Below are positions 1 to 5,950 of a stretch of DNA of 41,241 bases, one piece after another. Both the position numbers and the translations under genes were made by a program. Below the pieces are notes generated by a model. The model saw only the letters and a list, made by a program, of their open reading frames with translations. It was not told where the DNA came from and ran no database searches. Source of the DNA: Rhodobacter sp. (lineage in GTDB: Bacteria > Pseudomonadota > Alphaproteobacteria > Rhodobacterales > Rhodobacteraceae); NCBI GenBank assembly GCA_030066215.1, contig JASJCA010000023.1, forward strand, positions 1-41,241, given 5' to 3'. Positions within the stretch are counted from its first letter, which is position 1. Every line of letters starts with the position of its first letter.

Positions 1-129
1 GACACGCTTTGGGGCAACGAGGGCGCCGACGAGATGTTCGGCAACAGCGGCGGCGATCTGCTCTACGGCGGCACCGGCAACGACAACCAGCGCGGCGGCG
101 ACGGCAACGACACGCTCTATGGCGGCCAG
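1..129. repeat. Terminal direct overlap, left copy (circular replicon junction)
   Basis: These 129 bases are identical, base for base, to positions 41113-41241. Both copies lie inside the same RTX coding region, and joining the ends keeps the reading frame open through to a normal C-terminus. The simplest reading is that this is a circular molecule of 41,112 bp whose sequence was written with its end overlap retained. The alternative, a real tandem duplication inside the RTX gene, cannot be excluded from sequence alone but is less economical. Confidence 0.9.
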
Positions 130-426
130 GGGCTGGATACGCTGAACGGCGGCGAGGGCGACGACTGGCTGCGCGGCGGCACGCTGGCCGACACCTTCGT
201 GTTCGCAGCGGGCGCCGATCAGATCGACGACTTCAACACGACGGTGGACGCGCTTTTGCTCGACGCCGCGCTGTGGATCGGCGCCAAGACCGCGGCCGAG
301 ATCCTGGCCGAGTTCGGCGGCACCCAAGGCAGCGACTACGTGCTGGATTTCGGTGGCGGAAATTCGCTCACCTTCAACGGCGGCATCGACACCGCGCAGC
401 TCGAAGACGATATCGGCTTCCTCTAG
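1..426 (+). CDS. RTX serralysin-like metalloprotease, C-terminal part (continues from 39526-41241 across the junction)
   Basis: This is the 3' end of the protease gene that starts at 39526; the joined gene is 2013 nt, 670 residues. The segment first carries the last RTX nonapeptide repeats (GGxGxDxLxGG, for example GGDGNDTLYGG), which bind calcium and fold after secretion. They are followed by about 90 residues of non-repetitive sequence ending in DIGFL and a TAG stop. That tail is the likely uncleaved type I secretion signal. It is closely similar to the tail of the RTX protein ending at 18238 (shared stretches include GGGNSLTFNGG and WLRGGTLADTF). No type I transporter genes are present, so export must use a chromosomal system. 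Confidence 0.9.
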   Translation, partial: DTLWGNEGADEMFGNSGGDLLYGGTGNDNQRGGDGNDTLYGGQGLDTLNGGEGDDWLRGGTLADTFVFAAGADQIDDFNTTVDALLLDAALWIGAKTAAEILAEFGGTQGSDYVLDFGGGNSLTFNGGIDTAQLEDDIGFL

Positions 427-724
427 GCGCCGGCCGACCGCAGCCGGCAAGATGCGCCCCGCGCCGCAAGTGGACGGGGTGCACTGCCATCGTGCTTTTC
501 GCCCTATTCGCGAAATGCCATGCGACTAAATCCGGCACAGGGGTGGCAAAATACTATTCCCCCGGGCCGCCAAAATTTGCGGCGCTGTAATTCCAACTGA
601 TCAAAAACATCGCTTTCCTGCCAATTTACGCCTATACTTCGGAATGTGAAGGTGTTTTAAGAACGCATATTCTTGTCTCAAGTGAAATCGTCGAAAACCC
701 AGAAAACTTCGCGAGGAACTACCC
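427..724. other. Intergenic region upstream of mucR
   Basis: No gene is seen here. A GCCGGC inverted pair (about 429-452) follows the protease stop but has no T-run, so it is a weak terminator at best. The second half is AT-richer than the genes around it and should hold the mucR promoter. A TATACT hexamer at 633-638 is a possible -10 box without a convincing -35. A short inverted repeat, AAGAA (659-663) and TTCTT (670-674), could be an operator, possibly for autoregulation by MucR. These assignments are inferences. Confidence 0.4.
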
Positions 725-1174
725 ATGTCCGACACAACGCCAATCGAGCCCGCGCAGGACGACGACGTGCTCGCCATGGCCACCGACATCGTCGCAGCCT
801 ATGCCAGCCGCAACCAGATGTCGCAAGCCGAATTGCCCGACCTGATCCACTCCGTCCACGGCACGCTGCGCGGTCTCGCCGCCGGCGAAGGCAACGGCAG
901 CGCCGCCGACGCGCCCGAGGCGCCGCCGACCCCGGCAGTGCCGATCGACGCCTCGGTCACGCCGGATGCAATCATCTGCCTCGAGGACGGCAAGCCGTTC
1001 AAGACGCTCAAGCGGCATCTGCGCACGGCCTATGACATGTCGCCCGAGGAGTACCGCGAACGCTGGGGTCTCTCCAAGGACTACCCGATGGTCGCGCCCA
1101 ACTACAGCGCCAAGCGCGCCGAGACGGCCAAGAAAATCGGCCTGGGTCGCAAGCCGAAGACCAAGAAGAAATAG
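725..1174 (+). CDS. mucR: MucR/Ros family transcriptional regulator
   Basis: A 149-residue DNA-binding regulator of the Ros/MucR family, which controls exopolysaccharide, motility and surface genes in alphaproteobacteria. The family core is clear at about residues 79-145: ICLEDGKPFKTLKRHL, then MSPEEYRERWGLSKDYPMVA and NYSAKRAETAKKIGLG. The zinc-finger ligands are not canonical: the second Cys of Ros is Asp (CLED) and the position of the last His reads RTAYDM. Variants of these positions are known in the family, so loss of function need not follow. The tail is lysine-rich (RKPKTKKK). A good ribosome site (GAGGAA, 713-718) precedes the ATG by 6 bases. On a plasmid full of surface-sugar genes it is the obvious candidate regulator, but no target site is proven here. 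Confidence 0.9.
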   Translation: MSDTTPIEPAQDDDVLAMATDIVAAYASRNQMSQAELPDLIHSVHGTLRGLAAGEGNGSAADAPEAPPTPAVPIDASVTPDAIICLEDGKPFKTLKRHLRTAYDMSPEEYRERWGLSKDYPMVAPNYSAKRAETAKKIGLGRKPKTKKK

Positions 1175-1210
1175 GCCCCCTGCCCGTTCGCCGCGACCCG
1201 CGGCGCGTCT

Positions 1211-1246
1211 CGGCCCCGGCGCCCTTCGCCCGGGGCCGTTTGCGTT
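1211..1246 (+). terminator. Rho-independent terminator of mucR
   Basis: A 9-bp GC-rich stem (CGGCCCCGG at 1211-1219, CCGGGGCCG at 1230-1238) with a 10-base loop is followed by TTTGCGTTT. It lies 37 bases after the mucR stop. Confidence 0.6.
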
Positions 1247-1324
1247 TCTGGCGCCCCTGAAACGCCCCCAATCGCCCCGTCCAGACGCCTGCCGCCCTAA
1301 AGTCCCCGGATCGCTCGTGGCCTT

Positions 1325-1430
1325 GGGCTCCGCCCTTTGAAGGCGCAAAAGGTCCACTGGACCTTTTGTCGGCCAAGGGCCGATCCCGCCTTCAAATGTT
1401 TCGCGCGCGAAACATTCTGCGGTGCAGAAA
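1325..1430 (+). promoter_or_regulatory. Composite multi-hairpin element, copy 1 (candidate centromere, downstream of parB)
   Basis: A 106-bp stretch made almost entirely of dyad symmetries, in order: hairpin GGGC-TCC-GCCC (1325-1335, imperfect loop boundaries); outer stem TTTGAAGGCG (1336-1345) pairing with CGCCTTCAAA (1387-1396); inside it a 23-bp palindrome with arms CAAAAGGTCCA and TGGACCTTTTG (1346-1368) and a hairpin TCGGCC-AAG-GGCCGA (1369-1383); then a perfect 22-bp palindrome (1395-1416, core TGTTTCGCGCGCGAAACA); and last TTCTGC-GGT-GCAGAA (1415-1429). The same architecture recurs in inverted orientation at 2580-2689 on the other side of parB, with compensating base changes in the stems. 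Position next to parAB suggests the ParB-binding centromere; a dispersed intergenic palindrome family is the main alternative. Confidence 0.7.
1395..1416. promoter_or_regulatory. parS: parS-like perfect palindrome, site 1
   Basis: A perfect 22-bp palindrome whose core is TGTTTC-GCGCGC-GAAACA. The half-sites equal those of the canonical chromosomal parS (TGTTTCACGTGAAACA), but the spacer between TGTTTC and GAAACA is six bases instead of four. It lies 17 bp beyond the 3' end of parB. The assignment as a ParB site is inferred from likeness and location. Confidence 0.55.
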
Positions 1431-1432
1431 AA

Positions 1433-2512
1433 TCAGACCTGGGTCTTCAGCCAGTCGAGAAGCCGGGCGCGGAAGGCGTCGGTGACACCAGGACCGGTGA
1501 GCGTGACGGTACGGCCGCCATAGGCCATGTCGATGCCTTTCGCCGGCCGCTCAAACCCGCTGAGCGGCCCGGCTCCGGGATCGGGAACGGGGGCCGGCGC
1601 GGGCGCCACGGCCGTGGATGGCGCCGGGCGCGTTTCAGTCTCTAAACCCGCCTCTAGAGACTGTTCGCTGCGCCATGTTGTCAGCGCCGTCTCGAGCACG
1701 GCGATCTCTTCCGCGGCGGTCTTGCGCGAGGTGTGTTCGAGCGCCTGGCGCAACGACGCGCGGCAGGCAAAGCTCGGCTCCAGCGCCTTGGCCAGGGCCA
1801 GGCCCAACCGTTCCGAGATCGCCATGGGAAAGCGCAGCAGGTCGTCGGCGGCGCGGTAGATCTCCAGGAATGCGCGGATCTTCGACCGCTTGGCCCGGCT
1901 CGCGGTGGTGAAGAGCGACAACAGCGCCTGCTTTTCATGCGCGAAGGCCCCCTGCTCCACCGCCTTGGCGGCGATCCGGGCGCGTTCGTAATAGCTCAGA
2001 CCGACGCGGATCTCGTTTTCCTCGACCATCGCCAGATAGGCGTCGGCGGCGGTCTCGGGCTGGCGCAGGATCGCCTGGATCGCTGCGAAACGCGCCTCGC
2101 CGCTGTCGGCCAGGCGTTGGAACACGGTCAGCCGGCGCCAGCCGGAAAGCAGGCCATAGCGGTCCTCGCCCAAGGCGACGACCTCGATCGGGGTCTGCTG
2201 GCCGCGGGCGAGAATCGAGCAGGCCAGCGCCTGCAGATCCTCTTCGTCGGCGAGCATCCGGTCGCGCACCAGATAGCCGGCCTCGATCCGGTCGAGCGGG
2301 ATCGCCTGGATCATCCGGCCTTCGTCGCGGGCGCGTCTAACTTCGCCGGCGAGATCCTCGAGTGCCGCGGCGGCCGAGGCCTCACCCGCCACCTGGGCCA
2401 CCGGGGCGCGGCCCGGCAAGGCCGACAGCCCGGCCGATTTCGTCTCTAATTCGGCCGGAACCGCCTGCAGATAGTCGGTTTGGGCCGGGCTCAGCCGCTT
2501 GCGTTTCGCCAT
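1433..2512 (-). CDS. parB: ParB-like partition protein
   Basis: A 359-residue ParB/Spo0J-type centromere-binding protein, partner of the ParA ATPase encoded just upstream (259 bp away, same strand). The N-terminal ParB nuclease-like fold runs from about residue 66 (IQAIPLDRIEAGYLVRDR) through LLSGWRRLTVFQRLA, the place of the GERR CTP-binding motif of canonical ParB; here it reads GWRR, a departure worth noting. MVEENEIRVGLSYYERARIA follows, then a helical region (about 190-290) that should contain the DNA-binding helix-turn-helix. The C-terminal 100 residues include an Ala/Pro-rich linker (APAPAPVPDPGAG) and a short end domain. The gene is bracketed by the two inverted palindrome clusters, fitting a partition cassette. 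Confidence 0.85.
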   Translation of the reverse strand: MAKRKRLSPAQTDYLQAVPAELETKSAGLSALPGRAPVAQVAGEASAAAALEDLAGEVRRARDEGRMIQAIPLDRIEAGYLVRDRMLADEEDLQALACSILARGQQTPIEVVALGEDRYGLLSGWRRLTVFQRLADSGEARFAAIQAILRQPETAADAYLAMVEENEIRVGLSYYERARIAAKAVEQGAFAHEKQALLSLFTTASRAKRSKIRAFLEIYRAADDLLRFPMAISERLGLALAKALEPSFACRASLRQALEHTSRKTAAEEIAVLETALTTWRSEQSLEAGLETETRPAPSTAVAPAPAPVPDPGAGPLSGFERPAKGIDMAYGGRTVTLTGPGVTDAFRARLLDWLKTQV

Positions 2513-2579
2513 CGTCGTTCTCCTTCGCCCCTGCCCTACCCGATCCGGCTCGCCATCCGGTTACCCGACCGCACGGTGG

Positions 2580-2689
2580 TTTCTGCACCGCAGAATGTTT
2601 CGCATGCGAAACATTTTCCGGGGGGAGGCGCCGCAAAACGGCGTCCAAACCGTCCAGTGGACGGTTTGCCCCGGAAAAGGGCGAAGCCC
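2580..2689 (-). promoter_or_regulatory. Composite multi-hairpin element, copy 2 (candidate centromere, between parA and parB)
   Basis: The mirror-image counterpart of 1325-1430. On the minus strand the order is the same: GGGC-TTC-GCCC hairpin (2679-2689); outer stem TTTTCCGGGG/CCCCGGAAAA (2614-2623 with 2669-2678); 23-bp palindrome with arms CAAACCGTCCA and TGGACGGTTTG (2646-2668); hairpin CGCCG-N5-CGGCG (2629-2643); 22-bp palindrome (2594-2615); and TTCTGC-N3-GCAGAA (2581-2595). The outer stem differs from copy 1 at four positions per arm and the 23-bp palindrome at two, each compensated on the opposite arm. The 2580-2593 flank is identical to 1417-1430 of copy 1 when reverse-complemented. 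Confidence 0.7.
2594..2615. promoter_or_regulatory. parS: parS-like perfect palindrome, site 2
   Basis: A perfect 22-bp palindrome with core TGTTTCGCATGCGAAACA, differing from site 1 only at the two central bases. It lies 81 bp upstream of the parB start, so a ParB-type protein bound here could also affect parB expression. Function is inferred. Confidence 0.55.
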
Positions 2690-2771
2690 GGGGCGGGTTC
2701 GTCCTGCGGCCGAAAATCCTTGGCGACCTGCCCGCGACGCCGGGCAAACGGGCGATGCGTCGATCGGCCCC

Positions 2772-4169
2772 TCATGCCACCTGCCCCGCCTCTCGCGCCG
2801 CCAGTTCGTCGCGGCGCCAGATGCCCAGGACCAGACGCTTGAAGGCGGCATATGTCTCGTCGAAGGCTTCGCGGCCGCGCACATAAGTCTCGCGGTTGAA
2901 ATCGCGATAGTCGGCTTCGTAGATGCCGGCGACCTGCTCTCCCGCCTGGCCGATGAGCGCGGTGAAATCCTGGCGGTGGGGCGACAGGGTGGGGCCGAGA
3001 TAGGCCTGCATCAGCGCCGCCAGCTCGGCCTGCTGGGTGCCGTCATAGCGGGTCAGCACGGCGCGCACCGCGTCCCATTCGAAGGCCATCTCGGGCCGGC
3101 CGAGCGCGCGGGCGGCCACGTTCTCGCCGTCCTCGATCGAGCGGAAGGTCGAGTGCAGCATGTCGAAGAACCGGCCGGTGGAATCGAATTCCAGGAACGA
3201 CGCGCCGAGCGGCACCAGCAGGATGTCGGCGGCGGCGAGCCCGTTGATCGTCAGATAGCCCAGGGCAGGGGGGGTATCGAGGAAGATCAGATCGTATTGC
3301 TCCAGCACCCCGTCGGCGTCCAGCCGGTCGGTGAGTGCGTCCCAGAGCTTCCAGGACCGGGCGGCCATGCGCCAGACCGGGATCTGGAACTCGGCCCAAT
3401 AGAGGTTCAGCTGCGCCCCGATCAGATCGATGTTGGGCCAGTGGGTCGGCTGGATGACGTCCCCAGAGGTGAGCGAAATCGCCTCTGTTAGAGTCTGATC
3501 CAGGGGAATCGGGGCCTCGCCGCGGTCGAGCCGGGTCTGGTTGTCGCGTCTGAGATGCTCGGCGTAGTGGCGGGCCAGCAGCGGAAAGACGGTGCCCCAT
3601 TCGTCGGCCACCTCGCCGCCGAAGATCGAGGTCATGGAACCTTGCGAATCGAGGTCGACGACCAGGACCTTGTAGCCGTCGAGCGCGGCCGACATCGCCA
3701 GGTGTGCGCAGGTCGAGGTTTTGCCGACGCCGCCTTTGAAATTGGCGACCGCCACCAGCTTGGCCGGCAGGCCCTTTGGGCGGTAGGGCGCGTACTCTTT
3801 GGCCTTTGAGCCTTCGGTGGCGAAATGGGCGCGCAGGCGCAGCACCTCGTCGAGGGTGAACCACTTCGCCCCACCCTCGGTTTCGCTGCGGCCCTGGGGC
3901 AGGTTGGGGTTGGCCTTCAGCACGCGGCGGAAATGCGGCGTGGCGACGGGGATCAGGTATTTGGTGATCTCCCAGGTGGAAAACAGGCGCAGGGTCTTGC
4001 GGCCGTCCTCTTGCAGGCCGCGGCTGGTCAGATCCTCGCGGCCCCTGGCACAGGCTTCGGCGATCGATGCGAAGTCGCCGCTGCTGGTGGTGCGACCCAG
4101 TTCCGACAGCGCCTGGTCCGGATTGATGTTGAAATAGGGCGGCTGGTCATCTCTGAGGAATGTCGCCAT
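2772..4169 (-). CDS. parA: ParA-type partition ATPase
   Basis: A 465-residue ParA ATPase that segregates the plasmid together with ParB and the centromere. The N-terminal ~140 residues contain a MerR/HTH-like region (STWEITKYLIPVATPHFRRV, then KWFTLDEVLRLRAHF), typical of the long type Ia ParAs that also repress their own operon. The deviant Walker A motif is FKGGVGKTSTCAHL, followed by VLVVDLDSQGSMTSIFG (Walker A') and LIFLDTPPALGYLTING (Walker B). Length fits the family. The start ATG is preceded by AGGGG on the coding strand (about 4177-4181). The gene reads away from repA, with the origin lying between them, and parB follows on the same strand. Confidence 0.95.
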   Translation of the reverse strand: MATFLRDDQPPYFNINPDQALSELGRTTSSGDFASIAEACARGREDLTSRGLQEDGRKTLRLFSTWEITKYLIPVATPHFRRVLKANPNLPQGRSETEGGAKWFTLDEVLRLRAHFATEGSKAKEYAPYRPKGLPAKLVAVANFKGGVGKTSTCAHLAMSAALDGYKVLVVDLDSQGSMTSIFGGEVADEWGTVFPLLARHYAEHLRRDNQTRLDRGEAPIPLDQTLTEAISLTSGDVIQPTHWPNIDLIGAQLNLYWAEFQIPVWRMAARSWKLWDALTDRLDADGVLEQYDLIFLDTPPALGYLTINGLAAADILLVPLGASFLEFDSTGRFFDMLHSTFRSIEDGENVAARALGRPEMAFEWDAVRAVLTRYDGTQQAELAALMQAYLGPTLSPHRQDFTALIGQAGEQVAGIYEADYRDFNRETYVRGREAFDETYAAFKRLVLGIWRRDELAAREAGQVA

Positions 4170-4201
4170 GTTGTGGCCCCTGCTCGTTGAAACACAAAAT
4201 C

Positions 4202-4217
4202 TGCTGAGATCTCAGCA
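4202..4217. promoter_or_regulatory. 16-bp perfect palindrome in the parA leader (candidate operator)
   Basis: TGCTGAGATCTCAGCA is a perfect 16-bp palindrome centred about 40 bp upstream of the parA start. Long ParA proteins with an N-terminal HTH commonly repress parAB through a dyad in this place, so this is the best operator candidate. It is unrelated in sequence to the palindromes around parB. Confidence 0.5.
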
Positions 4218-4450
4218 TCATGTGCGGGCTTTTCCTCAATATACCGAAAAACCCGGCATATGGAAGGAAAACACGCATCAAACGAGGTTTTTCTAAGCAG
4301 AATCAGGCGGTTTGGCCGGACAGGGGTGATGCCGGCGGGGGTCTGGCAAAAAAAATTGCGGTTAGAATCCTGTTATTTGATTGTTACGCGAGTCGCGGGG
4401 TTTGGGAAAATCTTTTTGTTTGAAGCGGTTCCGGTGGAATTGGCGGGGCA

Positions 4451-4514
4451 GGGCGACTCTGAACCCCCGATAGGGCGACTCCGGTCCCACGTTCGCCCGA
4501 CTCCGATCCCCCGA
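4451..4514 (+). repeat. Three 22-bp iterons (RepA-binding repeats)
   Basis: The cores GCGACTCTGAACCCCCGA, GCGACTCCGGTCCCACGT and CCGACTCCGATCCCCCGA start their GACT at 4455, 4477 and 4499, an exact 22-bp period, about two helical turns. This is the expected layout for initiator binding sites on one face of the DNA. Their place upstream of repA and beside a DnaA box supports the reading. Confidence 0.8.
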
Positions 4515-4535
4515 AGCGCGGGCTGGACAGGTGTC

Positions 4536-4544
4536 TGTGGATAA
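4536..4544 (-). promoter_or_regulatory. DnaA box
   Basis: TGTGGATAA on the plus strand is TTATCCACA on the minus strand, a full match to the DnaA consensus. It sits 22 bp after the last iteron and 75 bp before repA. Confidence 0.75.
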
Positions 4545-4619
4545 CTTTAGCTGGCGTCACCGAAACCACGATAGTGAGTCGCCGGCGTCGACCGGGGACC
4601 AGAGGGCAGACAGGGCGCG

Positions 4620-5618
4620 ATGAGCGGGGCAGGGGCGTTGCTGCCGGAACGGCACCCGACGGGCGATTTCTTCGTCTGCGACCTCTTCGCGGCGCTGCCC
4701 AAAGGCGATCTGGCGACAATGGAGCATCCCGTGTTCTCATTGTCCACGCGGCCCGACCGCAAGGTGCTCAGCTACGCCCATAACGGGGTGACGCTAGAGA
4801 TCACGCCCTCGGTCAAGGGCCGCGCGACGATCCACGACAAGGACATCCTGATCTACTGCATCAGCCAGCTGATGGCGGCGCTGAATGCCGGCCGCACGGT
4901 CGGCCGGACGCTGCAGCTGAAGGCGCATGATTTGCTGGTGGCGACCAACCGCGAGACCAGCGGCGACAGCTACCGCCGCCTGCGCGAGGCCTTCGAGCGG
5001 CTCGCCGGCACCCGGATCACCACCAACATCGTCACCGGCACGGACGAGGTGACCACCGGCTTCGGGCTGATCGAGGCCTGGGAGATCGTCCGCAAAACCC
5101 GCGGCGGGCGCATGGTCTCGGTGGCGGTGACGCTCAGCGATTGGCTGTACCAGGCGGTGCTGAACCGGTCGGTTTTGACCTTGTCTAGAGACTATTTTCG
5201 CCTGCGCAAACCGCTCGAGCGGCGAATCTACGAGCTGGCGCGCAAACATTGCGGACGGCAGCCGGTCTGGCGGGTCTCGGTCGAGACGCTGCTGAAGAAA
5301 TCCGGCTCGGGCTCGCCCCGGCGCGTGTTCCGGGCGATGCTGCGCGAAATGATCGCCGCCGACCACCTGCCGGAGTATCGGCTGGAGGAAGAGCCGGGCG
5401 ACATCCTGCGCGTCACCCCGCGCAGCCTGGTGGTCGAGGCCGGCGACCGGCCGCCGCTGTCGCCCGAGACGCTGGATGCGGCGCGCAGCTTGGCGCCGGG
5501 CTGGGATGTGCATGCCTTGGAATCGGACTGGGCCGGATGGTGGGTGCAGACGGGCCGGCCGCGGCTGCGATCGCCCGACAAGGCGTTTCTGGGCTGGGTT
5601 TCAAAACGCATAGGTTGA
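4620..5618 (+). CDS. repA: Replication initiator RepA
   Basis: A 332-residue plasmid initiator of the alphaproteobacterial 'replication initiator protein A' family, used by RepA-type Rhodobacterales plasmids. Recognisable family blocks are LLPERHPTGDFFVCD near the N-terminus, MEHPVFSLSTRPDRKVLSY, ATIHDKDILIYCISQLMAA, LKAHDLLVATNRETSGDSY, GFGLIEAWEIVRKTRGGRM, VTLSDWLYQAVLNR and RLRKPLERRIYELARKHCGR. These form the winged-helix DNA-binding core. The 4620 ATG is preferred over the in-frame ATG at 4722 because the conserved LLPERHP block lies before the latter; AGAGGG (4601-4606) is the nearest ribosome site, rather far upstream. The protein should bind the iterons at 4451-4514. The compatibility subgroup cannot be told by eye. 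Confidence 0.95.
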   Translation: MSGAGALLPERHPTGDFFVCDLFAALPKGDLATMEHPVFSLSTRPDRKVLSYAHNGVTLEITPSVKGRATIHDKDILIYCISQLMAALNAGRTVGRTLQLKAHDLLVATNRETSGDSYRRLREAFERLAGTRITTNIVTGTDEVTTGFGLIEAWEIVRKTRGGRMVSVAVTLSDWLYQAVLNRSVLTLSRDYFRLRKPLERRIYELARKHCGRQPVWRVSVETLLKKSGSGSPRRVFRAMLREMIAADHLPEYRLEEEPGDILRVTPRSLVVEAGDRPPLSPETLDAARSLAPGWDVHALESDWAGWWVQTGRPRLRSPDKAFLGWVSKRIG

Positions 5619-5946
5619 ATTTCGCCGAGACCACAAAGCCTTGACCGCGAAAACTGGCCGGGAATTCACCAAAGCAGCGTGACTTCGTTGATTTACAATG
5701 GTCTATCGGTATGATCGGCGCGGTATTTGGTAACCGGAAGTCCGCTGGGCGACACGTGGCCCCGGGGGGCTTTGTTAAACAAGTCCCGCCGTATTGAATC
5801 GAGATCATTCGCATGGACCACACCGGACGTTTCGACAAGGCCCAGCCTGCACCGCGCTACGACGGCGGCGGAACCGGTCCGGCGGCAACGAATCGGCCCG
5901 CCCCCGCGGCGGACCGCCCATATCATCCAACAGAGAGGACCAGGGT
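5619..5946. other. Intergenic region and long leader upstream of fibre-like gene 1
   Basis: Holds a candidate promoter (5688-5715) and, after it, a leader of more than 200 bases containing a possible 45-codon reading frame (5813-5950). Nothing else recognisable was seen. Confidence 0.4.
5688..5715 (+). promoter_or_regulatory. Candidate sigma-70 promoter for the fibre-like protein operon
   Basis: TTGATT at 5688-5693 and TATGAT at 5710-5715 are separated by 16 bp, a good match to the housekeeping consensus. It lies about 230 bp upstream of the gene at 5947. Confidence 0.4.
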
Positions 5947-5950
5947 ATGA
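5813..5950 (+). CDS. Possible 45-residue leader peptide
   Basis: An ATG at 5813 opens a 45-codon frame that starts MDHTGRFDKAQPAPRYDGGG and stops with TGA at 5948-5950, overlapping the ATG of the next gene by four bases (ATGA). Such overlaps usually mean translational coupling, which is the main reason for listing it. The peptide is rich in Pro, Ala, Arg and Thr, has no signal peptide or membrane segment, and matches no family I know. It has no strong ribosome site. It may be only a chance frame in a long leader. Confidence 0.3.
   Translation: MDHTGRFDKAQPAPRYDGGGTGPAATNRPAPAADRPYHPTERTRV

Larger units (their letters stand above)
4202..4619. other. oriV: Replication origin region (oriV) between parA and repA
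   Basis: The stretch between the divergent parA and repA genes carries the marks of an iteron origin. An AT-richer part (about 4215-4440, including an A8 run at 4348-4355 and the tract TTATTTGATTGTTA) would be the unwinding region. Three direct repeats spaced at exactly 22 bp follow (4453-4514), then a DnaA box (4536-4544). GAGTCGCC at 4576-4583 is the reverse complement of the iteron start GGCGACTC and lies just before repA, where it could serve as an autoregulatory operator. No protein-coding gene is supported here. Confidence 0.8.

Noticed and set aside
9-590. Arg-rich open frame at the left end
   Set aside because: It is a shifted frame over the RTX repeats and runs into noncoding DNA; high GC keeps such frames open.
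1433-2449. Plus-strand frames opposite parB
   Set aside because: No domain, biased composition, and the minus strand has a clear ParB; GC-rich antisense frames are common here.
4220-4544. Short frames between parA and repA
   Set aside because: They cover the AT-rich part and iterons of the origin and have no recognisable protein features.
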